DNA of 64,000 bases. Origin: Ruminococcus albus AD2013 (GTDB taxonomy: Bacteria; Bacillota; Clostridia; Oscillospirales; Ruminococcaceae). Of the stretch, positions 9,222 to 17,708 are shown one piece after another. A program made the translations under genes and the position numbers. The DNA lies in the NCBI RefSeq assembly GCF_000526775.1, contig NZ_JAGS01000001.1, positions 62,001-126,000 on the forward strand, given 5' to 3'. Below the pieces are notes generated by a model that was given only the letters and a program-made list of their open reading frames with translations, was not told the DNA's origin and searched no databases. Each line of letters starts with the position of its first letter. Position 1 is the first letter of the stretch.

Positions 9222-9389
9222 ATTTTCGGGGGTGGTTTTTGAGAGGTGGAAAGGGGCAAAAATTATTTTTTTGAATTTTTAGCCTATTAATATCTGACTG
9301 CGTGTTTGTTGTGAGTTGTGCATAGTTTTTCAGATCGGGGTTTGGTGAAACAAATGTTTTATTATTTAATTCGGACATATTTCTGCAAG

Positions 9390-9411
9390 AGTTGTACAAA
9401 AACGTACAACT
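9390..9411. promoter_or_regulatory. 8-bp perfect inverted repeat upstream of the phage-like block
   Basis: AGTTGTAC and GTACAACT are separated by AAAAAC and followed by five T. It lies 70 bases before the small terminase gene. It may be an operator or a weak terminator. Confidence 0.45.
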
Positions 9412-9480
9412 TTTTGGGGGTAAAAGGGTGATAGTGAAAAGACTTTTTCGAGTGAGAAAGTCAGAAAAGGAGGAAACATT

Positions 9481-10113
9481 ATGAAGATCACACCAACAAG
9501 ATTTGCGAAGACATTTGTAAGGACGAGGAACGGTTCGGAGACAGCGGTCAGGCTGGGGTACAGTCCCGAGGAGGCTAAGGAGCTTGAAGCGGATATGCTG
9601 GCGAGAAAGTCTGTCAAGAGGGCGATACGAAAACTGGACGATGCTGACGAGCAGAATTTATGCTATGTGAAGACGGGGCTTTCGCGCCTTGCTTTCGGGA
9701 GCATAAACGATGCGGCGGCTCTGCTTTTTGCGGATGAACCTACGAGGGAGGAAGTGCTTTCGGCTGACCTTTTCAACGTTGCGGAGATAAAGAAGGTCAA
9801 GGGGGGCGGTGTTGAGATGAAATTTTATGACAGGCAGAAGGCTCTGGAGAAGCTGGTGGAGCTTGACCCCGAATTGAAGGAAGTTTCGGCGGCGCAGGTG
9901 CAATTCTGCGAAGAACTGAGAGGGGACATCATCAGGCTGGGGTGCTTTGTGAAGAGCTATGATATCGGTGAGGTGGAGGATATGGATATTTTCGCCTTGA
10001 TGGAGCTGAAAAAGAAGCTGTCGCGTCAGCTGAGAGAGGAAGCGGCATCGGGAAAAGCGGCGGGGGTCGCGGCGGAATATGACAGCGGCGAGATGGAAGC
10101 ATTCAGGGTTTAG
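9481..10113 (+). CDS. Phage terminase small subunit-like protein
   Basis: 210 residues. The N-terminal half has the TerS (Terminase_2) layout: a helix-turn-helix-like start RFAKTFVRTRNGSETAVRLGYSPEEA, then V..AIRKL, and a C-terminal ALEKLVEL after a Lys-rich beta hairpin. In phages this subunit recognises packaging sites and hands DNA to the large terminase. No large terminase follows here. The C-terminal 70 residues (FCEELRGDIIRLG..LREEA) are an extra helical extension. The GGAGG site is strong. Codons are G-rich (GGG, AGG, GAG) unlike the salvage genes, which suggests foreign origin. First gene of a phage-like block. Confidence 0.75.
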   Translation: MKITPTRFAKTFVRTRNGSETAVRLGYSPEEAKELEADMLARKSVKRAIRKLDDADEQNLCYVKTGLSRLAFGSINDAAALLFADEPTREEVLSADLFNVAEIKKVKGGGVEMKFYDRQKALEKLVELDPELKEVSAAQVQFCEELRGDIIRLGCFVKSYDIGEVEDMDIFALMELKKKLSRQLREEAASGKAAGVAAEYDSGEMEAFRV

Positions 10114-10301
10114 TAGATAACAAAATAAGGGAATAATTTTGGATACAAACGACTGCGGAGGTGTCAGCCGACAGCGGGACTGATGGTCTTATGGGGAATT
10201 GAGCGGTGAGAACACGGGAGCAGTCGGAGAAAGAAATGAACGCGCCCTGTATCTGCCGGGGGTGCGGGAAAAGTTGACGGCAGAAGAAAACGGAGGTAAT
10301 T
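10114..10301 (+). other. Gap between small terminase and capsid genes; possible gene remnant
   Basis: These 188 bases sit where phages carry large terminase, portal and protease. I see only two tiny frames, one of 23 codons (GTG at 10206) ending in CICRGCGKS with three closely spaced Cys but no clear ribosome site. Probably the scar of a deletion. Confidence 0.4.
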
Positions 10302-11276
10302 ATGTACGACAATATCAGACTTGAAAGATCACTTTACAACATCACAGGCAAGAGCTTTACACAGGCACTGGCGGAGCTTGACCCCGATGAGGGCTACAAG
10401 GGCACGGAACTCGGGGGGCTGGACGCATTTGAAAGACAGCTGAAGAGATTCGGTATAAAGGTATCGGGGGCGAACAGCGACATGGTGGAGAAGTTCTTCG
10501 TGACAGCGCAGTCGGCGGTGCTTTTCCCTGAATATGTGAGGAGAATGATAAAGAAAGGGGTGGAGAAAGTCAGCATAGCGGGCGTGGTATGCGGAGCGGT
10601 ATCACGGACTGACGGCATGGATTTCAGGGGATTTACGATAACACGTTCGGGCAGTGATCCTGTGGATCAGGGGGACGATCTTCCCGAGACAACGGTGGTG
10701 CTGAACAGTACGGCGAGCGAGGTGAAGAAATTTGCGAGAATGCTGAGCTGTTCCTACGAAGCGGTAAGAAAGCAGAGGTTAGAGGCTTTCGGGATAGTGC
10801 TGAGAGATATAGGAGAGTCTGTTGGCAGGGGGCTGAACAGCTGGATATGCACGGAGCTTATAACAGATGTAGTGCCATCGACCATAGCGGGGGACGCGAT
10901 AAGCTATGCGGACATAGCGAAGTTCTGGAGCGATATGAGCACGCACGATATGGATGTGATGGTGTGCAGTCCTGCGGTGATGGCGCAGATACTGGCGCTG
11001 CCCGAGATGAAGTTCTGTGTGGGGGACTTTATGACGAGCGGCAGGATAAAGACGCCTTACGGGGTGACGTTAGTTAAATGTGCGGAGATGCCTGTGAACA
11101 AGGTGTTAGGTGTAGACAGCACAGCGGCGGCTGAGCTGATACTGGGCAGTGATGTGGTAGTAGACAGTGACAAGCTGATAGGCACGCAGATGAATGAGAT
11201 AAGCTGTTCGCTGTTAGCGGGAGTGACGAAGGTATGTGAAGATGCTGTGGGGGTACTGGTGACGGGGCTTATTTAA
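10302..11276 (+). CDS. Phage major capsid protein-like (HK97-type fold likely)
   Basis: 324 residues. The layout fits capsid proteins: a helical N-terminal arm, a central region with PETTVVLNSTASEVKKFARM followed by a long helix (RLEAFGIVLRDIGESVGRGLNSW), then a stretch SPAVMAQILALPEMK and PYGVTLVKCAEMP typical of the A-domain part, and a C-terminal strand with VCEDAVGVLV. There is no protease domain. The family call rests on pattern and neighbours, so it is moderate. It follows GGAGG. In the genome it stands between a TerS-like gene and repeat R1-B, with connector/tail-like genes after the repeat. An encapsulin-like role is an alternative. Confidence 0.68.
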   Translation: MYDNIRLERSLYNITGKSFTQALAELDPDEGYKGTELGGLDAFERQLKRFGIKVSGANSDMVEKFFVTAQSAVLFPEYVRRMIKKGVEKVSIAGVVCGAVSRTDGMDFRGFTITRSGSDPVDQGDDLPETTVVLNSTASEVKKFARMLSCSYEAVRKQRLEAFGIVLRDIGESVGRGLNSWICTELITDVVPSTIAGDAISYADIAKFWSDMSTHDMDVMVCSPAVMAQILALPEMKFCVGDFMTSGRIKTPYGVTLVKCAEMPVNKVLGVDSTAAAELILGSDVVVDSDKLIGTQMNEISCSLLAGVTKVCEDAVGVLVTGLI

Positions 11277-12000
11277 TTCACAATTCATAATTCATAATTC
11301 ATAATTGGGGTGGGGGCGGCGAGGGAGCTGTACTGGGGTTAGAATGCCAAGGAGATGAGCTTTGGGTCAAGCCTTTCGCGAAAGGCTTGCGGGAGCGCGA
11401 GGGCAGAGCCCTCGCATCAAGGCGCAAAAGCGACGTGGCAACAGTGCCATAAATAGAACAGCAAACTTCCGACCCAAAAAAGCGCGGCAATATCCAAATC
11501 CCGAGCGTGAACAAAACTAACGACCACGCACAAACAATCCGCGTAAAGATATTGCCGCGCATGAAATCAACGGCGGCAGCTCGTTGATTTCTCGACCCGT
11601 CAGGGGCGAAACGTCAACCGCAGTACATTTGATTAGAACAGGATATCCCAAGTACAGGTATAAAATACGTGTTTTCATTTTAGGGACGTACTGCGGTTTT
11701 GTCGCCCCTCGTCCCTCGGGTCGAGAAATCGGATTCGCTGTCGCTGTCCGATTTCGGGCGCGGGCAATATTTACGGACTTAGTTTGTGCGGGGGAAATGG
11801 ATTTGCGCACGCTCGGAATTTTGGTATTGCCCGCGCATTTTTTGTGGAAGTTTCTTTCGCTCTTATGGTTCGCTGTGCATTTTAGTTTTGCGCCTTGATG
11901 CGAGGGCTCTGCCCTCGCGCTCCCGCAAGCCTGCTAGCGCGAGGCTTGACCGCGCGCTTTGTTTCCTTGGCATATCTTACCTCGTACTGCTTAATTTAAT
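11277..12000. repeat. R1 repeat, copy B (head-to-head inverted pair)
   Basis: Occupies the gap between the capsid gene and the next phage-like gene. The left arm (11340-11620) and right arm (11680-11990) are inverted copies of one another. Left: GAATGCCAAGGAG, AAGCCTTTCGCGAAAGGCTT, GAGGGCAGAGCCCTC, GGCGCAAAAGCGAC, then GCGCGGCAATATC paired with GATATTGCCGCGC (11482-11560). Right: the same modules in reverse order, ending CTCCTTGGCAT-like. It starts with three AATTCATA units right after the capsid stop codon. The outer border resembles copies C and E. Confidence 0.88.
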
Positions 12001-12027
12001 TGCCCTCTTGGGCAGAAAGGAGCAATC

Positions 12028-12393
12028 ATGCTTGATTTTGATAGGGTACTCCTCAGCTTTTATCAGCTGAGCGGGTGCAGAAATGATAAGGTCGATGAAG
12101 TCGAAACACTGGTAATGGAAGCCATGAAAGCCGTAGAATCCGCTCTTGACGTTGACAAAATCGTCGGTGAGGATATTTATGCCTGCGAATATGCCGCGGC
12201 TTGCTCGGCGGTTTACGACTACGTTTGCCGCGAAGCATTCCGCGAACAGAATGCGGTGACGGTTTCGGGAAGTGCTGATATCAACGGAAATTTCAGTCAC
12301 AGGATAGATGCGGCTGATAAGCTGAAAAAGCAGGCAATGGCTCGTATCGAGTGGCTTATGCCCGACGGCGGGTTCTTGTTTGAGACTATGTGA
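12028..12393 (+). CDS. Phage-like protein, possible head-tail connector
   Basis: 121 residues, mostly helical: an acidic helix MLDFDRVLLSFYQLSG, a DE-rich helix with DEVETLVMEAMKAVE, and a middle Ala/Tyr-rich helix (YACEYAAACSAVYDYVC). A segment VTVSGSADI follows, then a helix AADKLKKQAMARIEWLM. Size and helical pattern are like small gp6-type connector (head completion) proteins, but this is inferred from position after a capsid gene. AAGGAG lies 5 bases before the ATG. Thirteen bases separate it from the next gene. R1-B lies immediately upstream and separates it from the capsid gene. Confidence 0.55.
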   Translation: MLDFDRVLLSFYQLSGCRNDKVDEVETLVMEAMKAVESALDVDKIVGEDIYACEYAAACSAVYDYVCREAFREQNAVTVSGSADINGNFSHRIDAADKLKKQAMARIEWLMPDGGFLFETM

Positions 12394-12405
12394 GGAGGTA
12401 TTTAT

Positions 12406-12861
12406 ATGGTAAAAATTTTGGACAGTCTGGGACTTTACGAGATAAAGTCGGCTCTGGCGGAGGTACTGGAGAATAGTGGTTTTAAGGCGTTTGAGGAATA
12501 CACGGATATCATTCTCGGGGATATCGAGGGCTGTACGGCGGTATGGACGCTTGATAATGTAAGGCTGACGGACAGCGGCAGGAGGATAGATTCGGGGGAC
12601 GCTGCGGTCGCGGGTGAGATAGTTTTCAAAGTCAAGCTGATGGGCAAGGCGGGAATGTTCGGCGACCATATCGGTTTTGATGACAGGTGCTTTGATGCCT
12701 GTGCGGGGGCGGCGATGATACGCGGTTTCGGCGGGGTGACGGTGGAACTCGGGGCTTCGGGGAGCGATATGAAGATCATGAGGCTGGTGCGTGAGATGAA
12801 AGTGATATTCGGGGTGTGTCTGAAAGAGGTATCGGAGAACGGAGGTAATCATGGGATTTGA
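12406..12861 (+). CDS. Phage-like structural protein of unknown role
   Basis: Not confidently recognised. 151 residues: an N-terminal helix (SALAEVLENSGFKAFEEY) resembling the start of tail-completion or minor tail proteins, then alternating strands with Gly-rich turns (VTVELGASGSDMKI) and a C-terminal helix-strand. No signal or membrane segment. GAGGAGG precedes the ATG. The stop overlaps the next start by 11 bases, so the two are translationally coupled. Codon use is G-rich like the rest of the block. Confidence 0.5.
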   Translation: MVKILDSLGLYEIKSALAEVLENSGFKAFEEYTDIILGDIEGCTAVWTLDNVRLTDSGRRIDSGDAAVAGEIVFKVKLMGKAGMFGDHIGFDDRCFDACAGAAMIRGFGGVTVELGASGSDMKIMRLVREMKVIFGVCLKEVSENGGNHGI

Positions 12862-13213
12862 GATAGTTCAGCCCGGGGGGCATACTCTTGAACTGGGGCT
12901 GAATACCCTTTACCCCGATTCTTTGAGCGTTTTTCGGCGTGACAGGCAGTTGGAATATGTTAAGGTCGGGGGCGGTACGGAACTTCGGACTAACGGTTCG
13001 AGAGGGCTGGAGATACTTGCTGTCGGTAAATTCGCCCCCGACGAAAGGGCGGTATTGCAGGACATCATTGAGGATTTTTCATCGGACGTAAGCACTGTGA
13101 CAGCTGATAACAGGAGTTACGGGACGATGATACTTTTAGAGGGCACGCTTTCGGAGAAAAGCGGGGAAGTCGGGGGTGTGTACAGGCTTAGATTCGGCGG
13201 ATATGAGATATGA
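12851..13213 (+). CDS. Phage-like tail protein candidate
   Basis: 120 residues, predicted mostly beta strand: PGGHTLELGLNTLYPDSL at the start, a middle RGLEILAVGKFAPDERAVL and a C-terminal GGVYRLRFGGYEI. The strand-rich pattern suits a small tail or baseplate wedge protein. It overlaps the previous gene by 11 bases and its GGAGG lies inside that gene. It is followed 23 bases later by the baseplate-hub-like gene. Function is inferred from neighbours. Confidence 0.5.
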   Translation: MGFEIVQPGGHTLELGLNTLYPDSLSVFRRDRQLEYVKVGGGTELRTNGSRGLEILAVGKFAPDERAVLQDIIEDFSSDVSTVTADNRSYGTMILLEGTLSEKSGEVGGVYRLRFGGYEI

Positions 13214-13236
13214 TTTCGTGAAAGGAGAGAATGAAA

Positions 13237-14184
13237 ATGGATTGCATTTTACAGCTTGTGGTGGATACGGGGAGCGGTACTGGGGTGAGGGAGTATGTGT
13301 GGTGTACGGGGTTTGTGTTCGAGAAAGCTTTATATGTGCCGTATACGAGGTTTTCGGGAATGTTTTATGAGGACGGTGTGCCTGATATATCGGCGCTTGA
13401 TGTGGTGGGGGTGAGAGTCAGGTTAGGCGGGGTGGAGATACACAGCGGTCTGGCAGACGAGGTAAGCATAGAGAGGTTCGGTAGAGGGCATCGGGTAAGG
13501 GTGGATTCCCGCGGGTATACTCTTCTGCTGGCGCAGAACGAGCCTTATCCGCGTATAAACACAAATGTCACGCTGAAAAGCCTTTGTCAGACAAATCTGG
13601 CAAGCCCTTACATAACCTATGAAGACCCTACCCCTGTTGTGTCGAACATATACATCAACGAGGGTTCGACGGTATGGGAAGCGGCGGTGGCTTACTGCAT
13701 AAAGGCGACGGGGTACTACCCTTTCATAAGCGGGCTGAACACTGTGAGAATGACGGCGGGCACGCGGAGGGTGATGGATTATTCGGGGGTGAAGAAGCTT
13801 TCGGTGGTGAGTTCACTGGACAGCAGATATCTTCTCTCGGACGTATACATGAAAGAGTTGGGTGACACCTATCCTTATGAAGCGCATGATGCTTCGGCGG
13901 CGAGAATGGATATCGTCAGGACGAGGTACTATCCGCTGGATATGCAGTGGCTTTACGACCCGCAGGTGGGACTTCAGCACAAGCTTGACTATTCAAACAA
14001 GGGGGTGAGAAAAGTGGGCATGACCTACATGGGCTGGCTTGGTGAAGACCTTATGGACAAGGTATCGGGCGAAAGCACCCTGACAGGGAAGAACATAAAC
14101 TATATAAAAGTAGTCGGCGGCAGGAAAGGCATTACCACAACGGTGATGTGCTATAACGACAGGTACGGACAGAAGGAGGTATAG
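13237..14184 (+). CDS. Baseplate hub / gpP- or gpD-like tail protein
   Basis: About 315 residues. An N-terminal strand-rich part with a VRVRLGGVEIHSGLADEVSI motif is followed by a SRGYTLLLAQNEPYP segment near residue 90. That pattern (Ser-Arg-x-Tyr, then Asn-Glu-Pro) is seen in Mu gp44 / P2 gpD-like hub proteins, which form the central hub at the tail tip. The later part carries a TVWEAAVAYCIKATGYYPFI module. The ATG at 13237 is better spaced from AGGAG than the ATG at 13231. It abuts the next gene (2-base gap). No tail tube, sheath or tape-measure gene is present. Confidence 0.62.
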   Translation: MDCILQLVVDTGSGTGVREYVWCTGFVFEKALYVPYTRFSGMFYEDGVPDISALDVVGVRVRLGGVEIHSGLADEVSIERFGRGHRVRVDSRGYTLLLAQNEPYPRINTNVTLKSLCQTNLASPYITYEDPTPVVSNIYINEGSTVWEAAVAYCIKATGYYPFISGLNTVRMTAGTRRVMDYSGVKKLSVVSSLDSRYLLSDVYMKELGDTYPYEAHDASAARMDIVRTRYYPLDMQWLYDPQVGLQHKLDYSNKGVRKVGMTYMGWLGEDLMDKVSGESTLTGKNINYIKVVGGRKGITTTVMCYNDRYGQKEV

Positions 14185-14186
14185 GT

Positions 14187-14498
14187 ATGCTGATAGCGAT
14201 AGACGACTGCGGCAGGGTAACTCTGCCGAGGGGGAATGTGCTTGGGCACAGGAATGAGAATGGTCTGAGAGTACACAGGGTCATTCACCCGAAATTCGAG
14301 GGTGCATATTATGATATAGTGCTGGACTTCGGCGGCATACAGAGGGTGATACAGATATACGGGGGCGAGATAGCCCCTGATGGTGATATACTGGCTGAGG
14401 TCGGTGATATAGATGCGCAGTTCCGTGCACTGAAAATTGAGGAGGGCGAGATGCTGATATTCAAATCGGATATTTTCAGGGTGAGGGTACTGCCTTAA
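14187..14498 (+). CDS. Small phage-like protein of unknown role
   Basis: 103 residues with no recognised motif: strand-rich start (MLIAIDDCGRVTLPRGNVLG), a middle DIVLDFGGIQRVIQIYGGE and an acidic C-terminal part ending FRVRVLP. It begins 2 bases after the hub-like gene, with AAGGAGG inside that gene's end, and precedes the lysozyme by 20 bases. Position suggests a baseplate or tail-tip accessory protein; this is inference. Confidence 0.5.
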   Translation: MLIAIDDCGRVTLPRGNVLGHRNENGLRVHRVIHPKFEGAYYDIVLDFGGIQRVIQIYGGEIAPDGDILAEVGDIDAQFRALKIEEGEMLIFKSDIFRVRVLP

Positions 14499-14518
14499 CG
14501 GGAGAGAGGAGAAGAATC

Positions 14519-15160
14519 ATGGCTGTAAAGGGTATAGATATTTCAAAATGGCAGGGTGATGTGGATCTTGAAAAAGTAAAGGGGGCGGGGTATAAGTTTG
14601 TGATGATAAATGCGGGGTACGGCAGGTATATTTCGCAGAAGGACAGCTGTTTTGAGGACAACTACCGCAAGGCAAAGGCGGCGGGGCTGGATATCGGGGC
14701 TTACTGGTATTCATACGCGGTAAGCGCCCGTGAAGCGGAGAAGGAAGCGGAGGTATTTTTGAAAGCTGTGGGTAAGAAGAAATTTGAGTATCCTCTGTGT
14801 TATGATATAGAGGATACATCACAGCGGGGGCTATCGGATAGGGTCATAGGAGATATGGTCAAGGCATTTTGCGGAAAGCTGGAGAAAGCGGGGTATTATG
14901 CGGCGATCTACAGCTATGCTAATTTTCTGACGGAGAAAGTACCTGTGGAGTGCAGGAAAAGATATGATGTATGGGTAGCGGCATACGGGGTAGAGAAGCC
15001 GCCATATGACATGGCATATGGTATGTGGCAGTACACATCGACAGGGAGAGTGAGTGGGGTAAAGGGGAATTGCGATTGTGACAGGGCATATCTTGATTAT
15101 CCTGCGATAATGAAAGAGAAAGGGCTGAACGGGTTTTCAATTCATAATTCACAACACTAA
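14519..15160 (+). CDS. GH25 lysozyme (endolysin-type muramidase)
   Basis: 213 residues, a single GH25 catalytic domain that cleaves the MurNAc-GlcNAc bond of peptidoglycan. Visible family features are GIDISKWQG (catalytic-site D7), FVMINAGYG, AYWYSYA, the acidic pair in CYDIED (D96, E98), YSYANFL, and the C-terminal MWQYTSTG followed by CDCDRAYLD. There is no signal peptide and no wall-binding repeat, as in phage lysins needing a holin; no holin gene is seen. The last residues (FSIHNSQH and stop) are encoded by AATTCATA-type border repeat DNA, so the original C-terminus may be altered. Last gene of the phage-like block. Confidence 0.9.
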   Translation: MAVKGIDISKWQGDVDLEKVKGAGYKFVMINAGYGRYISQKDSCFEDNYRKAKAAGLDIGAYWYSYAVSAREAEKEAEVFLKAVGKKKFEYPLCYDIEDTSQRGLSDRVIGDMVKAFCGKLEKAGYYAAIYSYANFLTEKVPVECRKRYDVWVAAYGVEKPPYDMAYGMWQYTSTGRVSGVKGNCDCDRAYLDYPAIMKEKGLNGFSIHNSQH

Positions 15161-15966
15161 AAGCGAAGCGTTAGTGTGTTCATTAATTGTTGGCAGGGCA
15201 ACCACGAAGTTGGGTAAGTATGCCAAAGAGGGGAGCTTTTGGTCAAGCTTTTCGCGAAAAGCTTGCGGGAGTTTGAGGGCAGAGCCCTCAACTCAAGGCG
15301 CAAAAGCGACGTGGCTACTCAAAAAGCAATAGCAGACTATCTCCCGACCAAACAGGCGCGGCAATAAAGACATTCCGAGCGTGGACAAAACAAACGTCCA
15401 CGCTCAAACTATCTGCGTAAAATATTGCCGCGCCCGAAATCGGACAGCGAAGCGAATCCGATTTCTCGACCCGACAGGGGCGACCTGATAGCGCAGTACT
15501 TGGGATAAGAGTTCTGCACTCTGGCAGGTCATGTCATAGATAGATGTTCTTGATTATTGTGGCGGGGGTAGTCGGGCTGGTCGATGGTTTGGTTTGGGGG
15601 TGTAGCTTTGTGCGGTTTCGCCCCTCTCTTCGTTCGGGTCGAGCCGTAAAAGACGCTTCGCTGTTTGACGGCGGGCGCGGCAATATATTCACGCAGACAG
15701 AAAGAGCGTGGACGGTTGTTTTGTCCACGCTCGATTTTTGATATTGCCGCGCCTTTTGACATGGCGGTTAGTTCGCTGTGCTCTTATAGTTCGCTGTGCA
15801 TTTTGCTTTTGCGCCTTGATGCGAGGACTCTGCCCTCGCGCTCCCGCAAGCCTGCTAGCGCGAGGCTTGACCGCGCGCTTTGTCTCCTTGGCATTCTATC
15901 CTAAGTACAGCTGCGTTATCTTCCTGCCATCAATTATGCATTATGAATTATGAATTATGAATTAAA
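15136..15966. repeat. R1 repeat, copy C (fullest head-to-head pair)
   Basis: The left arm (15215-15500) and right arm (15610-15905) are mutual inverted repeats with the same modules. Left core: GGCGCGGCAATA, then GAGCGTGGACAAAAC with GTCCACGCTC, then TATTGCCGCGCC (about 15336-15438). Right core: GGCGCGGCAATAT through ATATTGCCGCGCC (about 15675-15755) with its own GAGCGTGGAC/GTCCACGCTC stem. Between the arms is a roughly 120-base centre that recurs inverted in copy A. Both ends carry AATTCATA-type units (15136-15150 and 15936-15966). No protein gene is present in this 814-base gap. Confidence 0.9.
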
Positions 15967-15974
15967 AATCTCCC

Positions 15975-17303
15975 CTACTTCAAAACACAAAAACTCTCCG
16001 CTTCAAACAGACACCTTCTGTCAAAGGATGCCTTCATCCAGCCCTCGATACCGTGATATGCCTTGAAGAATACCGCGTGTCTGCCCGTAACATTCTTCAC
16101 CTTGCACCTGTATACACCGTCGGAAGTCCCTATATCAAGCTCGCCTATCTCTTCGCCGTCCTCACCGTCCAGCAGGATCTTCACCTTGCAGTTAACACCC
16201 ATGCCCCGCACTTTCATTGCAAGAGTAATGCTGTCACCGGTATAGTCGTCGCCGAAATCAAAATACTTATACCCGAACACACTGCCCTCGGTGATGTTCG
16301 TTATCACCCTTGTGAAGATATCTTTCTCCGTGATGAAGCACCCGCCTTTAAGCACGCAGGCTATCTCCGCAGGGATTATCTTATATGGGTCAAGTGATTT
16401 TTCAAACCCGAGTGAAGTCATCTCAACAGGCGGTATAGTGCCGTCTTCGAGTATCTCTATCCTCTCCACACAGGCACGGCGGGACATTATGGTATCATTC
16501 GTCATCCTATGGTAGAACACATACCACTGTCCGTTTATGCAGGCCACCGAACCGTGATTGTTGCCCGCAGGATAGTCAACGCCGTTGTCGATGATGTAAC
16601 CCTTGTACTCAAAAGGTCCTCTGGGTGAATCGCTTATGGCATAAGCAAGTCGGCTTCCCATTCGCGGCGAATATATCAGGTAGTACCGACCGTTTATCTT
16701 CCTCGGAGAACTTGCTTCGTAAAATCTCCGCTCAACGGGGATATCCAGAGTATCGGGCATAACAGGGTGCATATAGCTTCCCTTTATTACCGTCCTCATA
16801 TCCGCAGGGTCGAGTTCGTTCATGTGGGAACCTTCAAATCCGTAGTACACATAAACCTTACCGTCATCGTCAACAAGCACACCCGCATCGTTGAATATGC
16901 CGTCGTCCCCGACTTCAACATCTTCACCGTAGATATACTGACCCAGCGCCTTAAAAGGTCCCTCGGGCTTGTCGGATACTCCCACAGCCCCCTTAGACCC
17001 AACTATATACGAATACAGATAGTACTTACCGTCCTTTTCGATAACATCGGGAGCGTAGCACTCGTTTCTCGTCCAGTCCGTATCCGCGGGACGTTCCCCG
17101 CCGTCTTTCGTCCTGAAGCTGTCACCGTGGCACACCCAGTTATTAAGATCATCTATCGGTGCCGACCAGACTTTCAGCTTGTAGTCGCAAAACTTATCAC
17201 AGGATACCCTGTCATGCGACCCGTAAAGATATACCCTGTCCCCGAAAACTCTCGGTTCTCCATCGGGAATATATTCCCATAAAGGCAGTATCGGATTAGC
17301 CAT
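15975..17303 (-). CDS. GH43-family glycosidase with C-terminal CBM6-like domain
   Basis: 442 residues, five-bladed beta-propeller glycosidase acting on arabinan/xylan side chains. The start NPILPLWEYIPDGEPRVFGD gives the conserved base Asp, YAPDVIEKDGKYYLYS supplies the pKa-modulating Asp region, and FYEASSPRKINGRYYLIYS the acid Glu; NNHGSVACINGQWYVFYHR is the family blade containing the Ca-binding His. Residues about 320-440 are a strand-rich module (FDFGDDYTGDSITLAMKVRGMG) like CBM6. There is no signal peptide, so it is probably intracellular and works on imported oligosaccharides. Start ATG follows AGGAGGAATAAAT. Substrate cannot be fixed from sequence. Confidence 0.88.
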   Translation of the reverse strand: MANPILPLWEYIPDGEPRVFGDRVYLYGSHDRVSCDKFCDYKLKVWSAPIDDLNNWVCHGDSFRTKDGGERPADTDWTRNECYAPDVIEKDGKYYLYSYIVGSKGAVGVSDKPEGPFKALGQYIYGEDVEVGDDGIFNDAGVLVDDDGKVYVYYGFEGSHMNELDPADMRTVIKGSYMHPVMPDTLDIPVERRFYEASSPRKINGRYYLIYSPRMGSRLAYAISDSPRGPFEYKGYIIDNGVDYPAGNNHGSVACINGQWYVFYHRMTNDTIMSRRACVERIEILEDGTIPPVEMTSLGFEKSLDPYKIIPAEIACVLKGGCFITEKDIFTRVITNITEGSVFGYKYFDFGDDYTGDSITLAMKVRGMGVNCKVKILLDGEDGEEIGELDIGTSDGVYRCKVKNVTGRHAVFFKAYHGIEGWMKASFDRRCLFEAESFCVLK

Positions 17304-17490
17304 ATTTATTCCTCCTGATTTTAAATGAGGGACGGACGGTGACTGCGTCGACCGTTGCCCCTCATACTCCCCCTGCGCGGCAAAACCCTAACCGCGACTG
17401 TGTCGGCGGTGCGCCCGAGAAGCTTGACACTTCGTTCGCTCGTTCCTCGCTCACTACGGTCAAGGGGCATTAACAGCGACCGTTTCTCAT

Positions 17491-17519
17491 ATAATACCAC
17501 ATCCTGCCAAAAATTGCAA
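17491..17519 (-). promoter_or_regulatory. SigA-type promoter of the GH43 gene
   Basis: On the minus strand TTGCAA (17519-17514), 17-base spacer, TATTAT (17496-17491). The transcript would have a leader of about 180 bases rich in short GC hairpins (17320-17470); I see no known riboswitch in it. Confidence 0.7.
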
Positions 17520-17620
17520 CCACCTCCACCGACAATATGCACAAGGCTGTAACCGCCCCGTCATCAAAATTCGTAAAGAATATCGCACTAAAAACAGTAG
17601 CTTTTTCGGGGGATATGTGC

Positions 17621-17700
17621 TATAATATCATCGGTGAAAGGAACAGCCTTCACCCGTTTGTAATGTACCCGCCTATCATAGCGGGATATTAACAAGGAGG
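17621..17700 (+). promoter_or_regulatory. Promoter -10 and leader with two hairpins before the ECF gene
   Basis: TATAAT at 17621-17626; the -35 is poor. The leader has two hairpins: GGTGAAAGG with CCTTCACC (17633-17654) and CCCGC with GCGGG (17669-17687). They may be regulatory; no known class recognised. Confidence 0.5.
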
Positions 17701-17708
17701 AATAATAT

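Noticed and set aside
11299..12070. Open frames in R1-B on both strands
   Set aside because: Caused by the inverted repeat structure; no start signals and no protein-like composition.
17633..17690. Known riboswitch before the panT-like gene
   Set aside because: Two small hairpins only; they match no class I can recognise.
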